Source: Anastrepha obliqua
Taxonomy: Eukaryota > Arthropoda > Insecta > Diptera > Tephritidae
DNA length: 64,000 nt
Direction: 5' to 3'
Assembly: GCF_027943255.1 (NCBI RefSeq)
Contig: NC_072894.1
Location: 62,499,601-62,563,600, forward strand
The notes under the pieces are model-generated. The model was given only the letters and a program-made list of their open reading frames with translations. It ran no database searches and was not told the DNA's origin. Of this stretch, positions 1 through 11,195 are shown piece by piece (positions within the stretch are counted from its first letter, which is position 1; each line of letters starts with the position of its first letter). A program made the position numbers and the translations under genes.

Positions 1-908
1 TCGTTTAAGTACCATTCGGCTCCAGATCCCATTTCATTCTTGGACCCATCGGTAAAGAAAATATCCGTCAAACCTCCCTGAATGCATGCTGGATTGATCC
101 ATCTGAAATTTCCTTCCAAATGAAACAGTGGATACTGCTCAGAAAGCAACTTAAAGATTTCACTGTGTCCCGAAGTTCCGTTTTCGTGTAAGAAATCATA
201 TTTATGGAGTCTACACATTGCTTTTATTGCTTCCTGTTCTATCTTAAGATCCAAGTGGAGAAAATCAAGCATAGCATTTAGGGCATTGCCAGAGATTGTA
301 CTCATGGCACCCGTAATGCATAAACATACACTTCCTTGCAGATGGCATAGTCCCCGGGGTGTGGACTTAACCATGCTCCGTCGCCACCAGACCACAGAGG
401 CGTATATCCCTAGGACCACAGTGGGTTTCAGACCCCAGACCAAGGCGCTGCGGCATTGCTGAAAGATCCTTAAAGCGCGATTCACCTTCAGTGAAACGTC
501 TGTCTCTCAAGTTAGCTTCTTATCTTAGATTACTCCTAGATATTTAACTTTATCGGAAATGACAAGTGTCACACCTTTCAGTGTTGGAAGGCTAAGTGTA
601 TCCAATTTCCGTTTTCTCGTAAACAAGACTATAGTGGTCTCATGCAACAGTCGCTGTTTTTGTCCAGAATCGTCTGCACTTTCGTGCAAAGGCTTCTTAG
701 GGATATATCCGGTGTTAGCGCACAGACATCGTCCGCATATGCTTGGACATGAAAACTGAGTTCCTGCATCTTCGCTAGTGGAGAGTCTACGACCAAACAC
801 CACAGCAACGAAGAAAGAACACTCCCTTGGGGACATCCTTGCTTGGCCCTGATGGTGACTAGTTCGTCACTGTTCTCATCAGCGGTTAACAACCTCTCAG
901 AGACCAAA
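1..908 (-). pseudogene. Non-LTR retrotransposon fragment: reverse transcriptase and RNase H (R1/LOA/I-type)
   Basis: Read on the minus strand, about 907-630 gives the central reverse transcriptase block, with GCPQGSVLSSLLW near 838-800 and the catalytic YADD box near 739-728. A shifted frame then carries FTRKRKL and KVKYLGVI (about 600-525), the end of the RT domain. Near 60-10 there is an RNase H start, FTDGSKNEMGSG. An RT followed by RNase H is typical of the R1, LOA and I groups rather than Jockey. The copy needs at least one frame change, lacks its upstream endonuclease part, and runs off the window edge. The break at 908 coincides with the A-rich tail of another non-LTR copy, so it was probably interrupted by that insertion. 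Confidence 0.85.
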
Positions 909-1890
909 TTTTATTACTTTATTAGTTTTTTTAAGGAATTGGTTTTAATTCTTTTATATACTTTTAATATTTATGAAATAGAACTCGAGAGGTGTGCCTC
1001 GCTCACCACATGATGTAATGCTGCAACTCAAGTGGTGACTCTTAGAATAAGTTAGGTTTGGCAACCGCATCGCAGTGGGACAGCGAAATGGGTCCGTTGT
1101 AAGCCACAGGGGCTGGCTCCAGATTGAAACATCTAGAGCTTTGGACAAAGCGTTGTTGACACCTAAAGTGTATAGATCATCTGCATTCATTAAAAAGAAG
1201 GACCTTAAATATCGGTTCCTGCTTCTGGCTAGAGCCAGGCATGTAAAAAAGGTGTTGTATTGTTTCCAGTTCCCACAGCTACGACAGAAGTCATGCATGT
1301 AAAAGCCTAATCTCCTTGCGTGATTTCCTATGCGACAATGTCCTGTGAGGACCCTACTAAGGTCCTTATTTGAAGTCTAGTGAATTTTATGATATTCTTG
1401 GACAAACGTAAATTTAGCCTTGTCCATGTTTGCTTAGCGGCCGCTGTAGCCGAATGGGTTGGTGCGTGACTACCATTCGGAATTTACAGAGAGAATCTCG
1501 GTGAAACACCAAAAGATAAGAAAATCATTCTTCAAATAGCGGTCGCCTCTCGGCTGGCAATGACAAAAAGCTCTTCATAAAAATATCTTCCGTACGGAGT
1601 CGGCTTAAAACTGTAGCCGTTTGTGGAACAACATCAAGACGCACACCACAAATAGGAGGAGAAGCTCGACGCCAATTATATGTTTATATATACATGTTTG
1701 CCTAGCAATTTTGCAGGTATTGACACTAATCCACCTTTGATTTACAGAATTGATTAGTGCGTCCATAACAAGGAGCTTACAAGTCGCGAGAGGTACCCCC
1801 ATAAAATTATTTATGTTTGGCATACAGGTACCTTCGCTTGCAAGTTGGTCAGCTCTACAGTTCCCTGGTATATCTCTGAATCACACTCAC
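909..1890 (-). pseudogene. 3' end of a second non-LTR retrotransposon, interrupted by a SINE
   Basis: The minus strand encodes the end of an RNase H domain (RDIPGNCRADQLASEGT near 1880-1820, then VPLATCKLL), continuing beyond a SINE insertion into QTWTRLNLRLSKNI and a Cys/His stretch HDFCRSCGN near 1298, then ALARSRNRYLRSFF. This Cys/His tail after RNase H is characteristic of R1/LOA/I-type elements. The 3' end (about 925-909 on this strand) is an A-rich run with AATAAA-like repeats. Stops and frame changes show that it is inactive. It appears to be a 5'-truncated insertion into the neighbouring non-LTR fragment. Confidence 0.75.
1438..1692 (+). repeat. tRNA-derived SINE, copy 1, with 13-bp target site duplication
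   Basis: The head resembles a class II (Ser/Leu-like) tRNA: an A-box-like TAGCCGAATGGGTTGG at about 1449 and a damaged B-box region near AATCTCGG. The body is shared with eight other copies in the window (TGTGGAACAACATCAAGACG, AATAGGAGGAG, CGCCAATTATAT) and it ends in a TATATA tail. It is flanked by CATGTTTGCYTAG at 1425-1437 and 1693-1705, a 13-bp duplication of the target within the non-LTR element. This fixes both ends of the family. Confidence 0.85.
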
Positions 1891-2664
1891 CATCTCGGCA
1901 GTGGTTACATCAAATATCATTCAAAGAAAAATTACAAAAACTAATATTTAAGAAATTATATTCATAAAGATGTAAAAATATATTAAATATTAAAATATAA
2001 AAGTTTTATGTGTTACTTTATGTGTGTAATATTTTTAAGTTCGAGGTAAGGAACTAACTAAAAGCGCTACTAAACTCTTCAAGTTGATGATTAGTCCGCA
2101 TGGAAACGACCTCGACCCCAATGAGTTAAAACGTTGGAGGCGAATGGAATATATTTTTCTTTGTTACATTTCAACTATTTCAATTAAAACTGGTTGCTTT
2201 AGAACATATTGGACTAGACTGTTATTCGTTCGCTGGTATGAACTGGTTTTTTAACTCGTATTTGGTGATGCATGGTCGAACAATTGGCATTTCGTAGGAA
2301 AAACGATAGAACACAAACTGACGGGCGAAAAGTGAACTGGTAGTATTCAAGTTTACACTTTTACACATTTTTCCCTGCTGGGTATGTACTCAGTCGTACA
2401 TACCTACATGCATATGTATGTTTGTACATATGTAAGTAAGTGTGAAAACATTTATCAACGGAATTAGCGTTCGAATAGCCAAAAAGTCAAAGTACAAAAA
2501 GTAAAGTTCCCAGTGTCTGCATCAAGGGTGATTTAATAGAAATATAATAATTTCTGTTTTTTCTCAAATTCTATGAAAATCGTCATTTCGTAAATAATGA
2601 AATTGTTTGCGCGTAAAAAATTACTTATTCACACTTCATACAAACACAATTTAATTTCGATGTA
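1891..2664. other. No recognised gene; AT-rich sequence
   Basis: No coding similarity or structured repeat was recognised. There are short ACAT/ATGT-rich stretches near 2395-2445, as is common in fly intergenic DNA. Confidence 0.6.
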
Positions 2665-4787
2665 CAGTACTCCCTGGATTATCCGTCAGTCAATGTAACC
2701 CAGCTATGACGGATAATCAAAAATGACGGTTAACAGAAACAAACCTCTAGATTGTGTACAGAATCGAAAAGTACACTGAAATTTTGAGAGAAATGCACAA
2801 ACGGTAAAATTTACATGCATTACATGATTATATCATTATTTTATTACGAGTTTAGTTTGTTTTTGAAAAGAATTCAGTTAATGTCTTTTGCTTTAGAGTG
2901 ACTTGAGTTTTATTCTTTGCAAAAAGAAGAAATTCGCGCATACCTGGCGATAAATTTCTCTAAATTTGATGCAGAAATTTGGGCTTCTTGTCTTAGAAAT
3001 GAAACAGTAGGATTGTGACCATTTTCATTATTGTTATCTGTTCCATCGTAATCATCATTATTTTCTTCTTCATCATTCACTTCATTAATTATTTGTTCGT
3101 CAGTCAAAAGCTCATAACCACAATCATTTTCGTCACAATTCAACCATTCATTTATCGTTTCATTATTTTCCAATGGCAAAGCCGAAGATTTATTAGTCAC
3201 AACATTAGCCTGTGAGACATCGTCACTGTTATTCGAAGGTGATTCTCTATTTGGCCATAGTTTGTTCCAACAATTTTCCAATGTTGTCGACGATAACTCA
3301 GACCATGAATCAGCTACATTATCAATTCCGTTTTTAATGTTTTAATTCTTCCAATAATCTGCCAAATCAATATTCTCTTGCGAAACGAGGTCCTGAATAA
3401 ATTTTTTCCGATATCGACACTTTAAAGTTTCAATTACTGATTGATCCATGGGTTGTAGAACTGCAGTTGAATTCGGTGGCAGGAAATAACAAAAAATATT
3501 ATTATACCACCATCACTTTTTAAATCTTCAACTGGATGTGATGGGGTATTATCCAGAACCAAAACTGCTTTCTGTGATAATCCTTCCGACGTTAAATAAT
3601 TGCGAACATTTGGAACAAAACTGTTCATGAACCAGTCGCGAAAAATCGTTTGATCCATCCAAGCATTCTTTTGAGCATAATAAGCCACAGGAAGAGCATT
3701 CATGTTCGATTTTGTGTAATAACGTGGACGTTTAGCCGTATGAGCTACAACTAATGGGAGCCTATAACCACTTGAATTTGCGTTAACCATCAATGTTATT
3801 CGGTGCTTTTGCATTTTCCATCCAGGTGCATAGCTATTTACACAAAAATCGAGTGTCTTTTTTGGGAGTACTTTATAGTTCAGACCCGACAGCATTGAAA
3901 ACTTGCTCACGGGTAAAACCATGATTTTCGACGAAAATTTTGAAATTTTTTGTGCATTTTTCGATTTCGTTTGCACCTATGGAGCTCATATTTTCAGCTT
4001 GTATCGAAACTTTCTTCACGCCATTTCGATTTTGCCAGCCATACAACCAACCTGAGCTAGCTTTGAAATCCTTCGGACCTCCTAGTTTTTCATTAAAAAA
4101 TAAAGACTTTTCTTTCAATATTTGACCAGATAATGGAACGCCTTTGCTCCGAATTTGATTAAACCACAAGAATTATGCTTCATCGACTTTTTCATTTAAT
4201 GCCTTTTCATCGTTTTGCGTTTTTTTTGACCGCCCTCCCAAAGATTCCATCGACGCAGCATATTGTTTGATTTGAGTGGCATCTTTTTTAAAATCATGAA
4301 TCGTCGTGCGTGGAATATCATATTTTTCACTTAATGAAACAATTGTTGAACCTTTTTCTATTTTCTCAATAATTTTTAATTTCGTTTCAATAGTGACCAC
4401 TCCTCGTTTACGCTTCGGTATTTTTTTTTGTTGTTGAAGGCTCCATTTTAAATGTCTGCTCATCATGAAATTCAAATCAAACTGAAAATCTCATTGTACT
4501 GAATGTCACATCGAAAAAGAATTCCAAGAATTTGTTTTGGGTAGAATGGACAAAATAACAGTTACTTTACTCTGCTGCGTTCACACGCATTTCTATCGAG
4601 CGAACGAAAACAAAAGAAAATCAATGAATAAAGTGAAAAACAAAAGTATTGCCCGAGGAGTTTTGTTCCAACATGATTTTGACCGTTTCATGACTATTAT
4701 TACAATATTTATTGTGGAAAATCTTAAAACGGTGACGGTTAACAGAGGTGACGGATAACAGAGAGACGGATAATCCAGGGAGTACTG
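2665..4787 (-). mobile_element. Pogo/Tigger-like DNA transposon, complete ends
   Basis: The ends are perfect 23-bp inverted repeats at 2665-2687 and 4765-4787, beginning CAGTACTCCCTGGATTATCC. Each is flanked by TA (2663-2664 and 4788-4789), the duplication expected of the Tc1/mariner/pogo superfamily. Subterminal direct repeats of the type GACGGATAA and ACGGTTAACAGA lie just inside both ends and may be transposase-binding sites (inference). The element is 2,123 bp long and encodes a broken CENP-B/jerky-like transposase on the minus strand. Confidence 0.9.
2910..4475 (-). pseudogene. Pogo/Tigger-like transposase (CENP-B-type DNA binding plus DDE domain), broken
   Basis: Domains run in the expected order. 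A psq/CENP-B N-terminal helix-turn-helix (KRKRGVVTIETKLKIIEKI, LSEKYDIPRTTIHDF) spans about 4475-4173. It is followed by a second CENP-B-type domain (SSGWLYGWQNRNG; 4169-3873) and a DDE domain with VLDNTPSHP near 3555. The acidic C-terminal segment (ENCWNKLWPN onward) is at 3281-2910. A TAA codon at about 4170-4172 lies in frame between the two DNA-binding domains. Further frame changes fall near 3900 and 3480, and the first catalytic region reads FNAVGSEL where the family normally has an Asp. It is therefore inactive despite intact inverted repeats. Confidence 0.85.
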
Positions 4788-5808
4788 TATGTAGATTTTT
4801 GGCGTAATAACGGACCCAAGCTGTTTGCACTGTTCGTATCCTTGCTTGCAAGCATGAATGTGTGTACATTAGTTTGATCCTTTGAGGATGGTGAAACGTT
4901 GCGCATTATTTACTATTGACACCAAACAATTGCTTTTTGTATGTTTGTGTATGTGTTAAAGTGCTTAAATTTCAATAAAATCTGTCACGTACAATACATT
5001 ACGATGATACCATATATCATTGCACCGCTCCCTTCCATGACGATTTTGGAGTGAACCACTAGATCATAATTATAAGTCGCCTTTGTGAACTGAATTTTAT
5101 TGCACAGAATTGTTTTGCACCCATCTTACTAGGGGCGCTTGTGCATATTCTATGCATTATGTAAACATTGCTCGGCATATTAAAGTCCAAATAACATCTC
5201 GTAGATAGTTGTTGATGTTGTTATGCTTTGCAAGGGTACGACTAAATTGTGGCGTCAGCCGTTTTGGAGCATTTATCAACTTGACAGGACAGCAAATGAC
5301 AGTGGGATAAAATTAAATTACTGCAATGCATATAAATGGCTGACAACTCGCTGAATGGTCGGTCTGGTCCGGTTGTTTTATAATCAATTATCAAAGCAAT
5401 TTGAACGTTTCAAAATGGTGGGAGATATTAGACCGCACTGAGTTTTATATTCAAATGAATATGAATTCACACTTGGTAGTTTCAAGAAAACGCAAAAGAA
5501 GTGGCAGAATTGTGTGAAGCGTACTGCAATGCGATTTGGTAATAAAAAGTTGATCGCTAAGAACAAAGCTATTTCCCACCCTTGAGTGGTGTGCCAAAGA
5601 AAAAACACAAATCTGCAAAAGAAAACTTGGTATTTTAGCGAATTACATGGAAAACAATAACATAAAACATACTACTTGAGTTGATATACCCGGTTTGAAT
5701 TGGAAGCATATAACTGAGTACATATGTACATATATGCGACCTGATTAGTACTCGTAGCGTTGTAATGTAGAAACCGAACTCCTAGGCTCATTCATAATAA
5801 CACATGCA
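4788..5808. other. No recognised gene
   Basis: I see no coding similarity, tandem array or inverted repeat of note here. A short reading frame on the minus strand near 5384-5608 has no recognisable features. Confidence 0.6.
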
Positions 5809-6639
5809 CTGAAAAGTCCCGGGCCTAACACAAAGATGGCAGTAGTTTTAATACAGTCACCTCTTTTTCAGTTAGTACCAAGTTGAGAAAGGCAGCTGTT
5901 AAAATTTCATGATATTCTATTCATTAGTACGTAAGTTATTGTGCTAAGAGTGTCGCTACTTTTGTTGTTTTTAACAAAATGGATTGAAAAGAATTTTATG
6001 TTTTAATTTTTCACTGCTTCTTGATGGGGAAGGACATCGTTCAAGCAAAGCAATGCCTTGAAAAGTGTTAAGGGGACTCCGCTCCATCAGAAGCATCACT
6101 CCACCATCAAAACGATGGTTTGCGGACTTCAAACGTGGTCGTAGAGACACCGATGATGTACAACGCAGTGGACGTCCAAATGAGGCGGCAACACTAGAAA
6201 TCATCTAAAAATTCACAAAATCGTTTTGAATGCTCGAAAAGTGATGTTGCGTGATTTAGCTGATAACGTAAAGATATCAACGAAAAACGAGCTGGCTTTT
6301 TATTGCATGAGCATTTGACTATGAGAAAGCTCTGTTCAAAGTGGGAGCCTCGTTTACTCACTGTTTTGTTTCTACAAGATAACGCACCGTGTCACAAGTC
6401 AATCAAAACAATGGCAAAATTACATGAATATAACCGTATACACCAACATCCACCGCATTCGCTCGATTTGGGCTCCGAGCGACTACTGGCTATTCGCTGA
6501 CCCATAAAAAAATGCTCGCGCAAAGTATAAATTGTTTTAAAGAAGTGGTATTGAAATGTTTGAACGGCGCTGGAATGATGAATGAAGCTAGTTTTGAACA
6601 AGAAAACGTTTTTTCTTTGTTAGACCCGGAACTTTTCAG
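5809..6639 (+). mobile_element. Mariner-like element, internally deleted (family M1)
   Basis: The ends form an inverted repeat, CTGAAAAGTCCCGGGCCTAA at 5809 against TTAGACCCGGAACTTTTCAG ending near 6639. Inside are a start-like segment (EFYVLIFHCFLMGK and KRGRRDTD-type sequence near 5985-6180) and a later segment with TVLFLQDNAPCHKSIKTM near 6360-6415, then a run resembling HPPHSLDL. The QDNAPCH block carries the second catalytic Asp; the region of the first is deleted. A related copy on the minus strand lies at 53.4-54.1 kb. The length of 831 bp is about two thirds of a full mariner. Confidence 0.8.
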
Positions 6640-6837
6640 ACCATGCCTTAAGTGATGACATTAGAATAGCTGTTGTTTTTTGTTTTCTTGCGATTTGGTG
6701 GCTTCAATTCCTAAGTGAATTGCTTTTTATTGTTGTTTCGTTTAATTGTTTACATTTGGATTGAAATTTTGAAATTATAGTAACATAAAGAGAATTTTGT
6801 GAAGAGATTTCCATAGTCCCTTCCTTAAGTTAACAGC
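6640..6837. other. Short unannotated spacer
   Basis: Nothing recognised. Confidence 0.5.
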
Positions 6838-7085
6838 CATCATGCCAGATCATGTGGTTTGATTCGATGGAGTCGTCGGGTTAGGCTTGAAGTGTTGAGA
6901 AGTTTGTTAGCTTCCTCATTCACGTGCCTGTGAGGCCTGAGGGAGTGGGCTTCTGCTTCTTTTTTAATTCCTTCAGCGAATGTAGGAATCTTGCGGTCAC
7001 GATTGCGAACGAACCAAGATGAGTTGAGAATATTTCGAAGGATTTTATTCTGGAGTCGTTGAAGTATATTTAAACCAAAATTCAT
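6838..7085 (-). pseudogene. C-terminal fragment of a Jockey-like non-LTR retrotransposon
   Basis: The minus strand encodes LQRLQNKILRNILNSSWFVR and then a helical segment ending in RRLHRIKPHDLA and a stop. The pattern QR.QNK.LR.I.N..W.VRN is the conserved region after the fingers/palm in Jockey-clade reverse transcriptases, close to the C-terminus. Only about 80 residues remain, with no catalytic motif, so it is a 5'-truncated relic. Confidence 0.7.
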
Positions 7086-8551
7086 GCAAAAATAAAAAAA
7101 TATGTAAATTTAAGTTTTGACCTACTATATACTATCGTCTTGTATGGATTTTGCCTTGAATAAAATGAAACGTCCAACTACTGAATACACTGAAATAAAA
7201 CGAAACAAAATGGAGAAAATGTAAGTAAATGTAAGATATAAACGATTTCGGGTGTTATTTTTCTAGGTCGTATGCAAAAGAATAGAGCAGAGATTTAGTA
7301 GAATATCAATAAAATTTCTGTCTATTAAATAACAAGATAAACCGCTGCTGGAACTTAACCTGAAAGTGCTTAGATTAGGCTAAGTAAGGGTAGACTAACT
7401 ATGCTATGGAAATTCTTTTTAACCAACTAATGCATTCAAAATTAGAATATGCGTTAAATATCTGAACATAACTTATAACATTCTGTTCTTAGGCCTGCTA
7501 ATTTTTCGCTGCAATACTCGTTCTCAACTATTAAACTTACAGTCATTAGGAGAAAAAAGAAACAATCAGTGGACCTGGTTTCTGAGTTCGTTGATTGTTG
7601 TAAATTACTAGAGCAGAATGATTTGAATGTTCCTTACAGAATCTTTCGTTTTCAACCGTCATTTTATCCTAACACAGTAAATTGATATTGAATTTTCATC
7701 ATCAAGACCAGTATTTAAGTCTAGGCTGGAGTCTTTTTATTTTTTGGCTAAGTTTTCATATAATTTATTATGTAAGCTTTAAGCTTAGTTATTTTTTAAT
7801 TATTCCTGTAATCTAGCCTGTAAGATTTTTATACCGAAGACTGAAATGCAACTTAAAGAAATCAATACTCCGACAATCAGCTCTGTAATTTTGAAGACTG
7901 AGAAATTTCCAAACTGCAATACATTACATTTCTCTAAACCTAATACATGGCCATCGAAGTAAGTCCCGAAAGCTGGAGGCAGTACTGGATTAATTTCGTT
8001 AAAGGAGTATCAATATACAAAGAAATATTTTGGTCTGTCTCTCTACGTACTCCTTGTTTTTTTAAATTAAAATAAAATACATTAAACATGCAACTAGTTA
8101 TATATATGACCATCAGTTACATTTTACTCTAACAAAAATATTCGACGCAACATGCATAAAAAATATTTAGTCATGATAGCGATGAGTGATATTTACTGCT
8201 AGTCAAAGGAAGCAGTGATTGATGACTTCTCCTGCTGTGAATTTTTGGTAGTGAATTTTTTTTACAGGTGACTTTTCAACTCTGGTGCTTTTAGTTTTAC
8301 TGTAATTTTTGCTGACAATATTTCTTCTTTTGTGCACTGCAGTTGTGCATTTCTTGTTGTCTAAGTCTTTTGTGAGTTTTTACGGTTTTAATATTTTAAA
8401 TTGTTTCGAAATTTCCGTTGAGTTTTTAAACGTGCGCTTACGAAATGGCAGCAAATATTAGTGAAGGAAAGAAGTCAGGTGCAGCAATTTTTTGAACCAA
8501 TAACAACATGGATGGAATTATACAATATTTGCATATATTAATATATATATA
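7086..8551. other. No recognised gene; AT-rich intergenic or intronic DNA
   Basis: No open frame with a recognisable domain was found on either strand. A (TA)n run at about 8540-8551 borders the next element. Confidence 0.6.
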
Positions 8552-9012
8552 TTAGGGCGGGCCGATTTAAAAATCGCTCATTGCTCTGTGAAAATCCTAT
8601 TCTAGGGATCACAATAAGAAACTTTGCCGAAGGAACCATACCTCTAAAACGAACTCTGATGTCCCCCAATTTGGGTCGAACTTTTTAGTTTCTTTTCTAT
8701 AACTCACTTAAATTAATTTTTTCATTTACATATGTTCTGACTAAATAAATTTCTTAAGAGAAAAAATAGATATTATTATAAATAAATAATAAATATTATT
8801 ATAAATAAATAAAAATGAAGAAAAATCATAGATATTTAGCTGATTTTTTCATGTAAAGGCCAAAAATGGTGATATTTTAAAATGGGGGGACATCAGAATT
8901 CGTTTTAGAGGTATGGTTCCTTCGGCAAAGTTTCTTATTGTGATCCCTAGAATACGATTTTCACAGAGCAATGGGCGGTTTTTTTGCCTCCCCACAAATC
9001 GACCCGGCCTAA
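8552..9012. repeat. MITE or foldback-like element with about 125-bp inverted repeats
   Basis: The left arm (about 8552-8677, starting TTAGGGCGGGCCGATTT) and right arm (about 8879-9012, starting TTAGGCCGGGTCGATTT on the other strand) are near-identical inverted copies. Shared blocks include CATTGCTCTGTGAAAATC, GGATCACAATAAGAAACTTT and GCCGAAGGAACCATACCTC. The right arm carries an insertion of about 12 nt near its tip. The core of about 200 bp is AT-rich and non-coding. The element sits in a (TA)n tract, so a TA duplication is plausible but cannot be proved. No transposase is encoded. Confidence 0.85.
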
Positions 9013-9594
9013 TATATATATATATTATATGTATATTGTATATAAATTTTAATTTTAATTTAATATAAAGAATCATTTCAGAAAAAAACACCAAAATAAC
9101 CATTTTCTATAAAATAAGAAGAAAACAACCAAGTTTGGTTGGAAACTACCAACAGGTGTCATCGTGGTTTCTGATGCCACTTCGATTCGAGCCCGTGATT
9201 GGTCTTTTTTCTCGAACCTTTTCTCATTCCTATAAGAATTGGTCTACAAAATGTGGAACAGTGAGAGAGATGGCATGCTAATCAACAAGGAATGTGTGAA
9301 ATATTATCAAAAATTCTTTGGGACAACATTGGGAAAATTAAACAGGAAAAACTAAATATGTGTTGCCAGATAATTATATTTTGTTGAAGAACACCCGTGA
9401 GCAATGCTATTTTTAGAAAGCACTTCTGTAATTATTTATTGAACATATTTTTAATTCATATTTAAAATTTAACTAAATATTAAAAATTATTTTCTATTAA
9501 AAATAATCAACAGTCAGTATAGTTCCATGGCAACAAAATATTTTGGAAAGTTCTATTATATTTATTAAATATTAATTTTGTTCTTTCAGACAGC
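9013..9594. other. No recognised gene
   Basis: AT-rich sequence with no recognisable coding similarity. Confidence 0.55.
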
Positions 9595-9965
9595 TCATGG
9601 GAACGGATATTTGAATTAATCTTCACAGGGCCGTCTTTGTGCTAAATGAAACTTACGTGCTGTGTGAACAACTAAAATATCTCTGAGATCTCAAAAACGG
9701 AGATTGATACAGCAATGCCTTTGCTCTTCATGAAGGATTTGCAATCATTTAGCATTGTTGAGGGTAAACGGTTTCGCTGAATTTTTAAGGCTCTTCAGCA
9801 TGGATATGAACTGCCAAGTCGGCTCATTATTTAGAAAACAACAATTCTCGCTTTGTTGGAGGAACGTTTTGCAGAAGCGAAAAAGAAAGTGTCAAGCATG
9901 AAGCTAAATTTGTCACCACAATGGATGGCTCGACATAGTCCAATATAGAAACAAGCTGGACAGAC
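9595..9965 (+). pseudogene. hAT-family transposase relic (BED finger and N-terminal region)
   Basis: Forward frames give TYVLCEQLKYL, like the second half of a BED zinc finger. From 9716 they give MPLLFMKDLQSFSIVEGKRF, stop, IFKALQHGYELPSRLII, stop, then EERFAEAKKKV. The order matches hAT transposases of the ZBED group: a 'DLQPFSIVE..GF' block, then 'L.P.Y.LPSR' and a Lys-rich helix. A third frame reads KFVTTMDGS just before 9950, like the start of the catalytic TTDGW motif. There are at least two stops, and no catalytic core downstream. Confidence 0.65.
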
Positions 9966-9982
9966 ACCTAGTAACAATACTA

Positions 9983-10590
9983 CGGGTGATTTTTTACTAT
10001 TATCTTTTTAAACAGTTGGTTTAAATAGCTGACGCACGTTTCGTGTTTTGTTTCACGGTCAAACATCTTCAGTTTGGTCTATAATTTAACCATGAATCGT
10101 ATTACAAACGAACAATCCTTGCAAATAATTGAATTTTAGTATAAAAATGCGTGTTCTGTTAAGAAAGTTTAAAGTCGAAAAATTGTGTTCAGCGACGAAG
10201 CTCATTTTTGGATCAATGGGTACGTAAACAAGCAGAATTGTCGATTTTGGAGTGAAAATCAACCAGAAGAATTGCAAGAGCTACCAATGTATCCAGAAAA
10301 GTTCACAGTTTGGTGCGGTTTATGGGCTGGAGGTATCATCAAAATGCAAGAGCTTGACTTGCATGACATGTGGTCTCAGCAAGACGGTGCCACATGCCAC
10401 ACAACACGCGTAACAATGGACTTGTTGAGAGGCGAGTTCGGTGAACATTTTATTTCACGTTGGGGACCTGTCAATTGGCCACCCAGATCGTGCGATATAA
10501 CGCCTTTAGATTATTTTTTGTTGGGCTATGTTAAAGCTTATGTCTATTCAGACAAGCCTGCTTCAGTAGTCTGGATGCGTAATTATGATA
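9983..10590 (+). pseudogene. Rosa-like DD41D element, family R1, internally deleted and 3'-truncated
   Basis: The left end (CGGGTGATTTTTTACTATTA, after TA at 9981-9982) matches the ends of the copy at 56.5-59.0 kb. The start codon is at 10092. After about 25 residues an internal deletion (junction near 10171) joins straight to IVFSDEAHFWINGYVNKQNC. Downstream are QQDGATCHT and CDITPLDYF with 41 residues between the last two Asp, so all three catalytic Asp survive. The segment VVWCGLW-AGGII-GPYFF of the family is shortened. The copy ends near 10590, where another rosa-like fragment starts. Confidence 0.85.
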
Positions 10591-11053
10591 TGTTGTTTTT
10601 TTGTTTTTCGAAAATACGGCTGGAAATGCGTTTACGGTCAATGGATTCCGCTATCGAGCGGTGCTAATAACTGTATTTTGGTCTATTATTAATGATGTTA
10701 ATATCAGTGGTACGTAGATGGTGCAATACGTCACACATCCACCGAAGCAATGCATTTAATTATTTAAATCCTATTTCCCGATTGCAAACTTTCATGAAAT
10801 TAAACTGTTAAGTGGCCGCTCCGATCAAGGCGATTTAACACCATTACATATTGTAGTTTTTGTGGTGTTGTATTAAAGAAAGAGTTTACATAGAGCGAGT
10901 GTAATTGATTACGGTATTAAAACTCAAAATCCGTGATGTGATTTACGAAATATACCGACAAATTCGGCATAAAGTGATTGAAAATCTGTTGAAAGAATCG
11001 ACATTTGTTACCAAGGACGTGGTGGACATCTGTTCGATATAACTTTTCATTTA
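10591..11053 (+). pseudogene. Second rosa-like transposase fragment (C-terminal half)
   Basis: Forward reading gives FFENTAGNAFTVNGFRYRAV near 10593-10660. Degenerate versions of the QQDGATCHT block (DGAIRHTSTEAM, near 10710-10750) and the 'WPPRS.DLTPL' block follow near 10812-10860. The segment ends in a C-terminus resembling CYQGRGGHLFDITF near 10995-11050. Most catalytic positions are mutated or out of frame. The sequence is closest in layout to the element at 18.3-18.9 kb, not to family R1. Confidence 0.65.
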
Positions 11054-11165
11054 CAAGGTGGCGCACAATTAATCAACCAATGTTTTTTTAATAATTTTTT
11101 TACTAAATAAAAAACAAATAGTTTTGAGCGATGGAAATATTTATTTTGACCTTTAGGCGCCCTTT
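11054..11165. repeat. Terminal fragment of a rosa-like element (CAAGGTGGCGCA-type end)
   Basis: After TA at 11052-11053 the sequence CAAGGTGGCGCACAATTAAT matches the ends at 29,429 and, more weakly, 48,823. The next about 100 bp, with AAATAGTTTTGAGCGATGGA, resembles the subterminal part of those copies. No transposase remains. Confidence 0.6.
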
Positions 11166-11195
11166 GTTGCCTCTTCGTATAATTATACTGCAGCT

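Noticed and set aside
1438..1530. Possible functional tRNA gene
   Set aside because: The tRNA-like head recurs in nine dispersed copies with a shared non-tRNA body and a target duplication, so it is a SINE.
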